From: an uncultured Roseicyclus sp.
GTDB lineage: Bacteria; Pseudomonadota; Alphaproteobacteria; Rhodobacterales; Rhodobacteraceae
Length of the DNA: 42,378 nucleotides
Reading direction: 5' to 3'
NCBI RefSeq assembly: GCF_937892565.1
Contig: NZ_CALAHQ010000018.1
Location: forward strand, 1 to 42,378
Part shown: piece after piece, positions 1 to 10,185 of the stretch
Layout: each line of letters opens with the position of its first letter
How positions within the stretch are numbered: position 1 is the first letter of the stretch
Made by a program: the position numbers and the translations under genes
Notes under the pieces: generated by a model
What the model saw: the letters and a program-made list of their open reading frames with translations, nothing else
Told to the model about the DNA's origin: nothing
Databases searched by the model: none

Positions 1-51
1 GGGCATGGGGATCTGGTTTGGGCTGGCGCGGACAAGACGCCCGATCATGCG

Positions 52-1302
52 CTAGGGCGCGCTGCCATCGGTTGCGGCGCGCAAGGTCATCACGGCGCCA
101 TCCGGGCCCAGCAAGACAAGCGCGCCGGTCGCGTCGATGTCAAAGCCCCTGACCACGGACAGCGCTGCAAGAAAGCGGCGTTCCTGATCCATCAGCGCGG
201 GCGCACAGGCCATCATCGTGGCCCCCGCAGGCCCGATGCTCAGCGTCTCGCCGGTCAGATCAAAGCGGGCGAACCAACGGTTGCACCCGCCCGAACCCGC
301 GACACGGCCATCGGTGCCAAATCCCAGCGACACCCGCGCGCGATCGATCACACCCGCGCCGGCGATATCCTCGACCAGCCAGGTCCGACCATGCAGGAGA
401 CGGGCGGGATCGCCGCCACAGCCATGGATCGTGTGATCGCCCATCGACAGGGCGACGGTCTCGGGATGCGGCATGCCGGTCATGGTGTCGCGACAGATCA
501 CGGGGCGGCGCAGCAGAACGGCGCGCAAGGCGCGGTCGGGATCGGCCGCAATCACCACAATGTCCCCGGCATCGGTCATTTGCGGCGCCGTGAGCGGCAG
601 GATCAGATCCTGCATCCCCAAGCGGCTCAGGGCCATTACCCCCGCATCGACCCTGACCGACCAGAAGGGTTCGTTGCCGCCCCCGCGCCACGGCGTCTCG
701 GGGGTGGGCAGGGCGAGATGACATTGTGCCAGCTCGATCCCGTCGACCGAGACAAGCGCCGCGTCGGATCGCGACCAGAAAGAGGTCATTGGATCGTCCG
801 GGGCCTCGTATCGGGCCCCCGATGCGGCGGGAACGGCGCGCAAGAGCCGGCGCGCGCCCGCCACATCCAGCACCAGACCCGTATCGGACAACCCCACATG
901 CACATCCACGGCGCCACAGCGGTAATCGGCCACAAATCCCATGGGCGTGTGACGGGCCAGCATGATCTCGCCCAGATCATCGGCACCGTCGGGTGCAACG
1001 GTAACAGGCGCACCCAGCCAGACCACACGGCCCCCGATGGCCAGACCGGCGCGCAAGCTGCCCGTGACGGTGTCGGGAAGGTCGATCTGAAACATGATGG
1101 GCACCTGCTGCCCGTCGGTCGGGATGCGCGCCTCGGCCAGACGCGACAGATCAGGGCCCAGCACCTCGATGATCACACGCGCCTCGGGTGCAAGAGCCAT
1201 GCGTTCAAGATAACTGACGCTGCCCGACAGGCTGCGCTGGTCTTGCGCGATCAGCGCATGGGGCAGCACCATAGCGGCAAGGAAAACGAACACACGCCAC
1301 AT
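52..1302 (-). CDS. Envelope protein with YbaY-like, MliC-like and META domains
   Basis: Predicted exported 416-residue protein of the cell envelope. The start is the ATG at 1302 because it opens a clean signal peptide (MWRVFVFLAAMVLPHALIAQ); the longer frame adds an arginine-rich, non-signal leader. Residues about 22-115 resemble the YbaY/YscW lipoprotein-chaperone fold. Residues about 125-200 look like an MliC lysozyme-inhibitor domain, with paired cysteines in YRCGAVDV and AQCHLAL and the segment VPAASGARYEA. The middle (GNEPFWSVRVD) resembles the COG3650 family. The C-terminus (about 305-410) is a META/HslJ domain with GSGGCNRWFARF and ATMMACAPALMDQE. Such proteins are linked to envelope stress and lysozyme resistance; the exact role here is inferred. 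It appears monocistronic and is separated from the next leftward gene by about 100 bases. Confidence 0.85.
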   Translation of the reverse strand: MWRVFVFLAAMVLPHALIAQDQRSLSGSVSYLERMALAPEARVIIEVLGPDLSRLAEARIPTDGQQVPIMFQIDLPDTVTGSLRAGLAIGGRVVWLGAPVTVAPDGADDLGEIMLARHTPMGFVADYRCGAVDVHVGLSDTGLVLDVAGARRLLRAVPAASGARYEAPDDPMTSFWSRSDAALVSVDGIELAQCHLALPTPETPWRGGGNEPFWSVRVDAGVMALSRLGMQDLILPLTAPQMTDAGDIVVIAADPDRALRAVLLRRPVICRDTMTGMPHPETVALSMGDHTIHGCGGDPARLLHGRTWLVEDIAGAGVIDRARVSLGFGTDGRVAGSGGCNRWFARFDLTGETLSIGPAGATMMACAPALMDQERRFLAALSVVRGFDIDATGALVLLGPDGAVMTLRAATDGSAP

Positions 1303-1401
1303 GACAGGGCCTCTTGCGGTAACTGGAGACAAGCATAGCCAACGCTGCGCTGTGCGCAAAGTGCTTGCGCACAAGCCTTGGGCCCTTGTCACGCGGTCGT
1401 G

Positions 1402-2565
1402 TCAGGCCACAGGCAAACGCCGTTCGACGATCTCGGCCCACCAGCTGCACCCGGCAGGGATCGCATCATCGTTGAAATTGTATTTGGGGTGGTGGACATT
1501 GGCGGTATCGCCATTGCCCACCAGAATATAGGCGCCGGGCCGGGCGTTGGACATGAAGGCGAAATCCTCGCCACCCATGACCAGCGGCGCCTCGGCGCAA
1601 TCGCCCGCGACGGCGCGCGCCACATCGGCGGCAAATTCGGTCTGGGCGTCGGAATTGACCATCACCGGATAGCCGCGCCGGTAATCGACCCGCGCCACCC
1701 CGCCAAAGGTCGCGGCGGTGCCTTCGGCGATGGCCTTCAGCCGCGCCTCGGCCATGTCCTGAATGCCCGCATCAAGCGTGCGCACCGTGCCCTTGAGATG
1801 CACGGTTTCGGGGATGACGTTATAGGCTTTCGACCCCGTCTCGAAGCTGGTGACCGAGACCACGACCTGTTTCACCGGGTCGGCATTGCGGCTGGCGATG
1901 GTTTGCAAGGCCAGCACCAGATGCGAGGCGATGACCGTGGTGTCGAGCGTTTCCTGCGGTTTGGCGGCATGCCCGCCCTTGCCCGTCAGATAGATGTCGA
2001 ACTGGTCAGCGGCGGCAAAGAAGGGGCCAGAGCGGATGGCAAAGCTGCCCGTGGGCACGCCGGGCCAATTGTGCATCCCATAGACCTCGGCGATGTTCCA
2101 GCGGTCCATCATGCCATCATTGACCATCTCGCGGCCGCCGCCGCCACCCTCTTCGGCGGGTTGAAAGATCACCGCCACCGTGCCGTCGAAATTGCGCGTT
2201 TCCGCCAGATATTTTGCCGCCCCAAGCAGCATCGCGGTATGCCCGTCATGGCCGCAGGCATGCATCGCCCCGGGGGTTTTCGAGGCGTAGTCGAGCCCCG
2301 TCGCCTCGTGGATCGGCAATGCGTCCATATCGGCACGCAAGCCGATCGTGCGGCCCGATGTGTTCGATCGGCCCTTGATGATCCCCACGACGCCCGTGCG
2401 CCCGATGCCGGTCACCACCTCGTCACAGCCGAAATCCCGGAGCTTGTCGGCCACCATCGCCGATGTGCGGTGCGTCTCGAACAGGATTTCGGGGTGTTCG
2501 TGCAGATCGCGCCGCCAGGCGGTGATCTCGGGCAGAAGCTCGGCGAAACGGTTCTTGACGGGCAT
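1402..2565 (-). CDS. M20D amidohydrolase (aminoacylase/hippurate hydrolase type), paralogue 1
   Basis: Metal-dependent cytoplasmic hydrolase of the M20D family (387 residues), expected to split N-acyl amino acids into a carboxylate and a free amino acid. Visible family landmarks are ADMDALP, the metal-binding HACGHDGH, FQPAEEGG carrying the catalytic and metal glutamates, the dimerisation-domain GKGGHAA, and MGGEDFAFM near the C-terminus. The start at 2565 is set by a strong GGAGA ribosome site just upstream; the longer frame lacks one. It is the last gene of a leftward run argE and three M20D genes with gaps of 4-21 nt, so co-transcription is very likely. Compared with its two siblings it has a shifted substrate-site region (AAADQFDIYL) and ends AGCSWWAEIVERRLP. 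The actual substrate cannot be read from sequence. Confidence 0.92.
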   Translation of the reverse strand: MPVKNRFAELLPEITAWRRDLHEHPEILFETHRTSAMVADKLRDFGCDEVVTGIGRTGVVGIIKGRSNTSGRTIGLRADMDALPIHEATGLDYASKTPGAMHACGHDGHTAMLLGAAKYLAETRNFDGTVAVIFQPAEEGGGGGREMVNDGMMDRWNIAEVYGMHNWPGVPTGSFAIRSGPFFAAADQFDIYLTGKGGHAAKPQETLDTTVIASHLVLALQTIASRNADPVKQVVVSVTSFETGSKAYNVIPETVHLKGTVRTLDAGIQDMAEARLKAIAEGTAATFGGVARVDYRRGYPVMVNSDAQTEFAADVARAVAGDCAEAPLVMGGEDFAFMSNARPGAYILVGNGDTANVHHPKYNFNDDAIPAGCSWWAEIVERRLPVA

Positions 2566-2586
2566 CTTTGATCTCCTTCTCAAGGG

Positions 2587-3750
2587 TCAGGCGGTCGGCA
2601 ATCGTCGCTCGACCAGTTCGGCGAAGAAACTGCACCCATAGGGGATGGCCTCGTCGTCGAACACATATTTCGGATGGTGGCACATGGGCGTGTCGCCATT
2701 GCCAAGGAACACATAGGCGCCGGGGACCTGTTCCAGCATGTAGCTGAAATCCTCGGACGGCATGATCGGATCGGCGTCGTCGATCACGTGAAGCCCAACC
2801 GCGCGCGCGGCGTCTGCGGCACGCGCGGCGCCTTGTGGGTCATTGACCGTCACCGGATAGCCGGGATCCCAGATCATTTGTGCCGTGGCGCCATAGGCGG
2901 CGGCGGTATGGGTCACGACATCGCGAATGCGCGCCTCGGCGATGGTGCGATATTCGGGGTCAAGCGTGCGCACCGTGCCGGCCATCCGCGCCTCATCCGG
3001 GATGATGTTGGAGGCGGCGCTGTCGGTCCAAAAGGTGCCAACCGTAAGGACCACGCGCTTGAGCGGATCGACATTGCGCGACACGATGGAATGGAGCGCG
3101 ATCACGATATGGGCGGCAACCAATGTGGTGTCGATGGCGCGATGCGGTTCGGCGGCATGGCCCCCCTTGCCCTTTACGATGATCTCGAACTCGTCCGAAC
3201 TGGCCTGAAGCGGGCCCGGGCGGGTCATGAGCGTGCCCAAAGGCACGCCGGGCGCATTGTGGATGCCATAGACCTCATCCATCGGGAAGCGGTCAAACAG
3301 GCCATCATCGATCATTGCCTTGGCGCCTGCCCCGCCCTCCTCGGCCGGTTGAAAGATCACCACCACGCTGCCGTCGAAATTGCGCGTCTCGGCCAGATAT
3401 TTGGCCGCCCCGAGCAGCATGGAGGTATGCCCGTCATGGCCGCAGGCATGCATCTTGCCCGGAACCTTCGAGGCATAGGGTAGCCCCGTGGCCTCTTCGA
3501 TGGGCAGCGCGTCCATGTCGGCACGCAAGCCGATGGCGCGCGTCGATGTGCCCCGCCCCCGGATGATGCCCACCACGCCGGTGCGCCCCACGCCCGTCAC
3601 CACCTGATCCACGCCAAATTCGCGCAAGCGCGCCGCGACAAAGGCCGCGGTTTCATGCACCTCATAGAGCAGTTCGGGATTTTCGTGCAGATGGTGCCGC
3701 CAGCCCATGATCTCGGGCAGCATTTCGGCAAAGCGGTTCTTGATCGGCAT
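2587..3750 (-). CDS. M20D amidohydrolase, paralogue 2
   Basis: Second of three tandem M20D hydrolases (387 residues). It carries ADMDALP, HACGHDGH, FQPAEEGG, GKGGHAAEPH and PSEDFSYML, so all expected metal ligands are present. The ATG at 3750 follows GGGAAAGAA and aligns with the siblings at MPIKNRFAE; the upstream extension is out of family. Only 11 nt separate it from paralogue 3 upstream and 21 nt from paralogue 1 downstream. The siblings are clearly homologous along their whole length but differ around the substrate pocket (SSDEFEIIVKG here), which suggests different N-acyl or amino-acid preferences rather than simple gene dosage. Confidence 0.92.
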   Translation of the reverse strand: MPIKNRFAEMLPEIMGWRHHLHENPELLYEVHETAAFVAARLREFGVDQVVTGVGRTGVVGIIRGRGTSTRAIGLRADMDALPIEEATGLPYASKVPGKMHACGHDGHTSMLLGAAKYLAETRNFDGSVVVIFQPAEEGGAGAKAMIDDGLFDRFPMDEVYGIHNAPGVPLGTLMTRPGPLQASSDEFEIIVKGKGGHAAEPHRAIDTTLVAAHIVIALHSIVSRNVDPLKRVVLTVGTFWTDSAASNIIPDEARMAGTVRTLDPEYRTIAEARIRDVVTHTAAAYGATAQMIWDPGYPVTVNDPQGAARAADAARAVGLHVIDDADPIMPSEDFSYMLEQVPGAYVFLGNGDTPMCHHPKYVFDDEAIPYGCSFFAELVERRLPTA

Positions 3751-3761
3751 GGTTCTTTCCC

Positions 3762-4934
3762 TCAGCCCGCAGGCATGCGGCGTTCGACAAGCTCGGCAAG
3801 GAAGCTGCATCCATAGGGGATGGCCGCATCGTTGAAATCATATTCCGGGTGATGCACCTTGGCCGTGTTGCCATTGCCGATATGCACGAAGGCACCGGGG
3901 CGCGATTGCAGCATGTAGCTGAAATCCTCGGCCCCCATGCGCGGCGGACGGCCCCAGCGCACGCGCCCCGGACCGGCGACCGCCTCGGCCACCTCGGCGG
4001 CGAGACGCGCGTTGTCCTCATGGTTCACGGTCACGGGATAGCCGCGGTCATAGGTGATCTGGGCGCTGCACCCATAGGCCTCGGCGGTGGCGGTCACGAT
4101 GGCCTTGATCCGCGCCTCGGCCAGATCGCGCACCGCTTCGTCGAGCGTGCGCACGGTTCCCGCCAGCGTCACGGTGTCGTCGATCACATTGGTGGCCGCC
4201 GATTCCGTCTGCATCACACAGATCGACACGACCACCGATTTCAACGGATCGACCGACCGGCTGGCCACGGTTTGCAGCGCCATGACCGTGGCACAGGCCG
4301 CAGGCACCGGGTCGATCACGTTATGGGGCTGGGCGGCGTGGCCGCCGCGCCCACGGATGACCACGCGCAGCTCATCGGCCGCCGCCATGATCGGCCCGGG
4401 CGCCACGCCGAATTCGCCCACGGGCAGACCCGGTTCATTGTGCATGCCATACACCTCGGCGATGCCGAAGCGGTCCATCAGACCATCCTCGATCATCGCA
4501 AGCGCGCCCGCGCCGCCCTCTTCGGCGGGCTGGAAGATCAGCACGACCGTGCCGTCGAAATTGCGCGTCTCGGCCAGATATCTGGCCGCCCCCAACAGCA
4601 TCGCGGTATGCCCGTCATGGCCGCAGGCATGCATCTTGCCCGGTGTCTTGCTGGCATGGGGCAGCCCGGTCTTTTCCGACATGGGCAGCGCATCCATATC
4701 GGCGCGCAGGCCCACACAGGCGCCCCGGCTGTCCGACCGGCCCCGGATAAGGCCCACCACCCCCGCCCGGCCCACGCCCGTCACCACCTCATCACAGCCG
4801 AAATCGCGCAGCTTTTGGGCCACCAGCGCCGAGGTGCGCGCCAGATCATAGAGGATTTCCGGATTTTCATGCAGATCGCGCCGCCAGGCGGTGATGTCAT
4901 CGTGCAATTCGGCCAGACGGTTCTTGACGGGCAT
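3762..4934 (-). CDS. M20D amidohydrolase, paralogue 3
   Basis: First of the three tandem M20D hydrolases in transcription order (390 residues). Landmarks are ADMDALP, HACGHDGH, FQPAEEGG, GRGGHAAQPH and MGAEDFSYML. Its ATG at 4934 lies 4 nt beyond the argE stop, so translation is probably coupled to argE. A few residues longer than its siblings because of an insertion near GPGRVRWGRPP before the conserved EDFSYML. The reaction type (N-acyl amino acid or hippurate-like amide hydrolysis) is established for the family; the individual substrate is unknown. Confidence 0.92.
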   Translation of the reverse strand: MPVKNRLAELHDDITAWRRDLHENPEILYDLARTSALVAQKLRDFGCDEVVTGVGRAGVVGLIRGRSDSRGACVGLRADMDALPMSEKTGLPHASKTPGKMHACGHDGHTAMLLGAARYLAETRNFDGTVVLIFQPAEEGGAGALAMIEDGLMDRFGIAEVYGMHNEPGLPVGEFGVAPGPIMAAADELRVVIRGRGGHAAQPHNVIDPVPAACATVMALQTVASRSVDPLKSVVVSICVMQTESAATNVIDDTVTLAGTVRTLDEAVRDLAEARIKAIVTATAEAYGCSAQITYDRGYPVTVNHEDNARLAAEVAEAVAGPGRVRWGRPPRMGAEDFSYMLQSRPGAFVHIGNGNTAKVHHPEYDFNDAAIPYGCSFLAELVERRMPAG

Positions 4935-4938
4935 GGCG

Positions 4939-6099
4939 CTATCGCTCGTTCAGCATGCCCAAAAGCCGCTCCATGAAGCCCTCGCCACGGGTCAGCTGTT
5001 CGACATGCATGTATTCATTGGCCTGATGGGCCTGTGCGATATTGCCCGGCCCGCAGATGATGGCCGAATAGCCTGCGGCCTGAAACTGACCGGCTTCGGT
5101 GCCGTAGCTGACCACGCTTGTCCCGTTCTCGCCGGTCAGGCGGCGGATCAGCGCCTCGGCCACGCCATCTGGTTCGGCGCGCAGGCCCGGCACATCCCAG
5201 CGCGGCACGACGGTGATGCCGGTCTCGGGGCGCACAGCCTTCATGCCCGCCTCGATGCGCGCGATCTCGGCCATCATGCGGGCGGCCCATTGGGTGTTGG
5301 GCTCTTGCGGGATGCAGCGCGCGGTCAGCACGAATGTGCAATCCTTGGCGGTAATGTTGTGGGCGGTGCCGCCCTGGATCATGCCCACATGCAGCGTGGT
5401 ATAGGGCGGGTCGTAATCGCTGGCGGGATCGGCTTTTGCGGCGTTTTCGGCATTGGTGCGATTGGCCCAGTCGATCAGGCGTGCCGCCTCCATCACCGCC
5501 GAAACGCCGGTATGGGCGATCGAGGAATGCACCTCGTAGCCGTGGACATGCAAATCCAGCCCCACGCCGCCCTTGTGGCCATTGACGATGCCCCATTCGG
5601 TCGGCTCGCCGATGATGGCCAGCGCGGCCTTGGGCATATGGGCCTGCATCGCGGCGATCATCGGCGGCGCGCCGGTGCAGCCGATTTCCTCGTCGCGCGA
5701 CAGGCACAGTTGCAAGGGCCGCTTCACGCCGCGCCGGTGCGCCTCGACCGTGGCCCAGATGGCGAGCGCATCGAACCCCTTCATGTCGCAGGTGCCACGC
5801 CCGTAAAGCTTGCCGTCCTTTTCAAGCACGCTGAAAGGATCGCTGGTCCATGCCTGACCATCGACAGGCACGACATCGGTATGGCCCGACAAGATCACGC
5901 CGCCGGTGACATCGGGGCCTGCATGGGCATAAAGGCTGGCTTTCTGCCCGGTCGGATCGTAATCGCGATGGCTGGCGATGCCATGGCTGGCAAGGTAATC
6001 CCCGACCCAATCCACCAGCGCAAGATTGCTGTCGCGGCTGACCGTGGGAAAGGACACAAGCTTGTCCAAGAGAGCCCGGGGGCTCAAAACATCCGTCAT
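4939..6099 (-). CDS. argE: Acetylornithine deacetylase (ArgE-type M20A peptidase)
   Basis: 386-residue M20A hydrolase that removes the acetyl group from N2-acetylornithine to give ornithine, or acts on a related N-acyl amino acid. Zinc-site motifs are SGHTDVVPVDG, YGRGTCDMKG, DEEIGCTGAP, GEPTEWG and the C-terminal HQANEYMHVEQL. The ATG at 6099 (MTDVLSPRALLDKL) matches the usual family start; the longer frame adds an unrelated arginine-rich leader. Being the head of a unit with three M20D amidohydrolases, and divergent from a peptide importer, argues that it may serve catabolism of acylated amino acids more than arginine biosynthesis. That last point is inference. Confidence 0.88.
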   Translation of the reverse strand: MTDVLSPRALLDKLVSFPTVSRDSNLALVDWVGDYLASHGIASHRDYDPTGQKASLYAHAGPDVTGGVILSGHTDVVPVDGQAWTSDPFSVLEKDGKLYGRGTCDMKGFDALAIWATVEAHRRGVKRPLQLCLSRDEEIGCTGAPPMIAAMQAHMPKAALAIIGEPTEWGIVNGHKGGVGLDLHVHGYEVHSSIAHTGVSAVMEAARLIDWANRTNAENAAKADPASDYDPPYTTLHVGMIQGGTAHNITAKDCTFVLTARCIPQEPNTQWAARMMAEIARIEAGMKAVRPETGITVVPRWDVPGLRAEPDGVAEALIRRLTGENGTSVVSYGTEAGQFQAAGYSAIICGPGNIAQAHQANEYMHVEQLTRGEGFMERLLGMLNER

Positions 6100-6325
6100 G
6101 GCATGCTCCGGCTTGGTTGTAGCCTCGACCCTGTGCCAGCGACGCGGGGCCGTCAAGCCCGAGCGCGCGAAAGCTGCTCAATCGCTGAGCAAATGATGAA
6201 GCATCTGGCATGATGCGATGATTGCGGCTTGTCGCATGGAAAATTCATGTTAGCGTCGCCGAAATCTTCAGCCGCTCACCCCACCACAAGAAGCGGCGCG
6301 CCAACAGGATGGGGAGCATCTGCTG
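6100..6325. promoter_or_regulatory. Divergent promoter region between argE unit and peptide transporter unit
   Basis: 226 bases with no gene separate argE (leftward) from the ABC transporter (rightward). The part next to the transporter (about 6205-6260) is the most AT-rich and holds an inverted repeat ATGCGA-N12-TCGCAT, followed by CATG-N7-CATG. A shared operator for both units is plausible but no known box was recognised. Confidence 0.4.
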
Positions 6326-7325
<1,000 letters not shown>

Positions 7326-7333
<8 letters not shown>

Positions 7334-8363
7334 CACCAGCGGCGCGAGGAAACTGGTCGAAGTGCGCGACCTCAAGATGCACTTTCCGATCCGCACCGGG
7401 CTGATGCGCCGCCTGACCGGGTCGGTCAAGGCGGTGGATGGCGTCAGCTTTGACATCTACGAGGGCGAAACGCTTGGGCTTGTGGGGGAATCGGGCTGTG
7501 GGAAATCGACCTGCGGGCGGGCGATCTTGCGGCTCTATGACCCCACATCCGGCTCGATCGTGATCGATGGCGAAGAAATCGCCCACGCCCCCTTTGACAA
7601 GCTGCGCCGCCTGCGCCCCAAGATGCAGATGGTGTTTCAAGACCCGCAAGCCAGCTTGAACCCGCGCATGACGGTCGCGGGCATCATCGGTGAGCCGCTG
7701 CAGGAACATACCGACCTGACCGCGGATCAGCGTCTTGAGCGCATCTACGAGTTGATGGATGCGGTGGGGTTGAACCGCGATTTCGCCAATCGCTATCCGC
7801 ATGCCTTTTCAGGCGGCCAGCGCCAGCGCATCGGGATTGCGCGCGCCTTGGCCTTGAACCCGAAATTCATCGTCTGTGACGAACCCATTGCGGCGCTCGA
7901 TGTGTCGATCCAGGCGCAGGTGGTCAACCTGCTTGAGGAATTGCAGGCCCGCCTTGGGCTGACCTATCTGTTCATCTCGCATGATCTGTCGATGGTGCGT
8001 CACATCGCAAATCGTGTGGCGGTCATGTATCTGGGCCGGGTGGTCGAACTGGCGCCGCGCGACGCGCTGTATGAGGACCCGCTGCATCCCTACACGAGGG
8101 CGCTGTTGTCAGCCGTTCCCGAACCCGACCCGGCCATCCATGACGCGGCGAACCGGATCATCTTGCAAGGCGATGTGCCATCGCCCGCCAACCCGCCCGA
8201 TGGCTGCAATTTCTGCACCCGCTGCCCGCAGGTGATGGAAATTTGCCGCCGGATCGACCCCGACATTCAGGAGATCGCGCCGGGCCGGTTTGTGGCCTGC
8301 CATCTCTACACCAAAGAAACCGAGAAGACTGCAGCGCATGCGGCACAATCCACCGGGGCATGA
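7326..8363 (+). CDS. oppF: Peptide ABC transporter ATP-binding protein (OppF/DppF type)
   Basis: 345-residue partner ATPase forming the heterodimer with the OppD-type protein. Walker [10 protein letters not shown], signature FSGGQRQR, Walker [13 protein letters not shown] and FISHDLS are present, as is the C-terminal [14 protein letters not shown] element. It starts inside the end of the preceding gene (8 nt overlap). The loop [14 protein letters not shown] near the N-terminus is typical of OppF rather than OppD. Confidence 0.93.
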
Positions 8364-8392
8364 GCACCCAACAAGGAGAGAGAGACAGACCA

Positions 8393-10099
8393 ATGAAAAA
8401 ACGGTATTCCCTTTTGCTTGGCGCGACCGCGCTGGCCCTTGCGCCGGCTGCGGCCATGGCCGAACGCGGAGCGTCGGGCCATCTCAACATCATTTACTGG
8501 CAAGCCCCCTCGACGCTGAACCCGTATCTCTCGGGCGGCACCAAGGAGGTCGAATCAGCCTCGCTGATCCTCGAATCGCTGGCCCGCTTCAACCAGGACG
8601 GCACCATCACGCCGTGGCTCGCCGAAAGCGTGCCGACGGTTGAAAACGGCGGCATCTCCGAGGATCTGACCTCGATTACCTGGACCATCGCCGATGGCAT
8701 CACATGGTCGGATGGATCGGCGCTGACCGCGGCTGATTTCGTCTTTACCTGGACCTATTGCACCCATCCCGAAGGCGGCTGCGCCCAGTCGAGCTATTTC
8801 GACGGCGTGACCGCGATCGAGGCGGTCGATGACCGGACGATCCGCATCTCCTTCGCGGAGGCCACGCCCTTCCCCTACACGGCCTTCGTCGGCTCCGAGA
8901 GCCCGGTGCTCCAGGCCGCGCAATTCGCCGATTGCCTCGGGGCGCGCGCGCCCGAATGCACGGATGCGAATTTCGGCCCCATCGGCACCGGCCCCTTTGT
9001 CGTGGATGAATTCCGGCCCAACGACGTGATCGAATTGTCGGCCAACCCGAATTTCCGCTTTCCCGACCGTCCCCATTTCGCGACCGTGACCTTCAAGGGT
9101 GGCGGCGATGCGACCTCGGCGGCGCGCTCGGTCTGTGAGACCGGCGAGTTTGACTACGCCTGGAACCTGCAGATGGATCCGACCATTCTGGCGGGCATGG
9201 AAGCACAGGGCCGCTGCGTGGTCATGACATCCTTCGGCACCTCGGTCGAGCGGATCGAAATCAACCAGACCAACCCCGATGCGGCGCTGGGCGATACCCG
9301 CTCTACCGCCGAAGGCGGCGCGCACCCCTTCCTGACCAACCAGACCATCGTTCAGGCGATGTCGATGGCCATCGACCGTCAGTTGATCGTGGATGTGGGC
9401 TATGGCGCCGGTGGCAAGGCCACCTGCAACGTGCTGCCCGCGCCCGAGCTTTATGCCTCGACCGCGAATGACGCCTGCCTCGTGCAGGATATTCCCGGCG
9501 CCATCGCGCTTCTGGATGGGGCGGGGATCGTGGACAGCAATGGTGACGGCATCCGGGAATACAACGGCATGCCGCTGCGCGTGCTTTACCAGACCTCGAC
9601 CAATGCCGTGCGTCAGGACACGCAGGCGCTGATCAAGCAGTGGTGGTCGGAAATCGGCATCGATGCCGAGCTTCGCAACATCGACGCTTCGGTGTTCTTT
9701 GGCGGCGATCCGGCATCCCCGGATACCTTCCAGAAGTTCTTTGCCGATGTGCAGATGTACACCAACAACTTCGCCGGTGTCGACCCACAGGCCTATATGG
9801 CCGACTGGGCCTGCGATCAGGCACCCAACCCGTCGAGCCAGTGGCAGGGGGCCAACATCCCGCGCTTCTGCATGGCGGAATACGATGCCATGATCCGCGA
9901 GATGGCAGGCACAGCCGATCTTCAGGAACGTGGCCGTCTGGCGCGCGCCATGAACGACATGCTGATGCAGAACTATGCCATCGTGCCGCTGGTGCATCGG
10001 GGTGGCGTTTCGGCCCGTGCCGCCACGCTGGAGGGGCATCTGATGTCGGATTGGGACAGCGAACTGTGGAACATCATGGATTGGCGCCGCGCCCAGTGA
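8393..10099 (+). CDS. Peptide ABC transporter substrate-binding protein (SBP_bac_5)
   Basis: 568-residue periplasmic binding protein that delivers peptides to the permease. The start at 8393 is chosen because it opens a signal peptide (MKKRYSLLLGATALALAPAAAMA) ending at Ala-Met-Ala and is preceded by AAGGAGAG. Family hallmarks are WQAPSTLNPYL at the mature N-terminus, TWTIADGITWSDGSALTAADFVFTW-type text around residues 90-120 and GPFVVDEF. Several cysteines (CTHPEGGC, CLGARAPEC) suggest disulfides, common in Rhodobacterales members of this family. A strong hairpin follows the stop. Confidence 0.93.
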   Translation: MKKRYSLLLGATALALAPAAAMAERGASGHLNIIYWQAPSTLNPYLSGGTKEVESASLILESLARFNQDGTITPWLAESVPTVENGGISEDLTSITWTIADGITWSDGSALTAADFVFTWTYCTHPEGGCAQSSYFDGVTAIEAVDDRTIRISFAEATPFPYTAFVGSESPVLQAAQFADCLGARAPECTDANFGPIGTGPFVVDEFRPNDVIELSANPNFRFPDRPHFATVTFKGGGDATSAARSVCETGEFDYAWNLQMDPTILAGMEAQGRCVVMTSFGTSVERIEINQTNPDAALGDTRSTAEGGAHPFLTNQTIVQAMSMAIDRQLIVDVGYGAGGKATCNVLPAPELYASTANDACLVQDIPGAIALLDGAGIVDSNGDGIREYNGMPLRVLYQTSTNAVRQDTQALIKQWWSEIGIDAELRNIDASVFFGGDPASPDTFQKFFADVQMYTNNFAGVDPQAYMADWACDQAPNPSSQWQGANIPRFCMAEYDAMIREMAGTADLQERGRLARAMNDMLMQNYAIVPLVHRGGVSARAATLEGHLMSDWDSELWNIMDWRRAQ

Positions 10100-10116
10100 C
10101 GGTGTGATCTGACACA

Positions 10117-10145
10117 GGCCCGCGCCGCCCCTCGTGGCGCGGGCC
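10117..10145 (+). terminator. Hairpin between binding-protein gene and permease genes
   Basis: A 10-bp perfect stem (GGCCCGCGCC / GGCGCGGGCC, 10117-10126 with 10136-10145) with a 9-base loop, no long T run. Such intra-operon hairpins typically protect the upstream mRNA 3' end and attenuate downstream genes, giving excess binding protein over permease. The effect here is inferred. Confidence 0.65.
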
Positions 10146-10185
10146 ATTTCCTGACCCGAAACTTCTGACCCGAGGCGTTGGCCCC

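Noticed and set aside
1378..2571. Rightward open frame of 397 codons opposite the first M20D gene
   Set aside because: Same antisense pattern recurs opposite each M20D paralogue; composition is His/Gly/Arg-rich without domains.
8555..10147. Leftward open frame of 530 codons opposite the binding-protein gene
   Set aside because: Antisense shadow with no recognisable domain; the forward gene has a signal peptide and family motifs.
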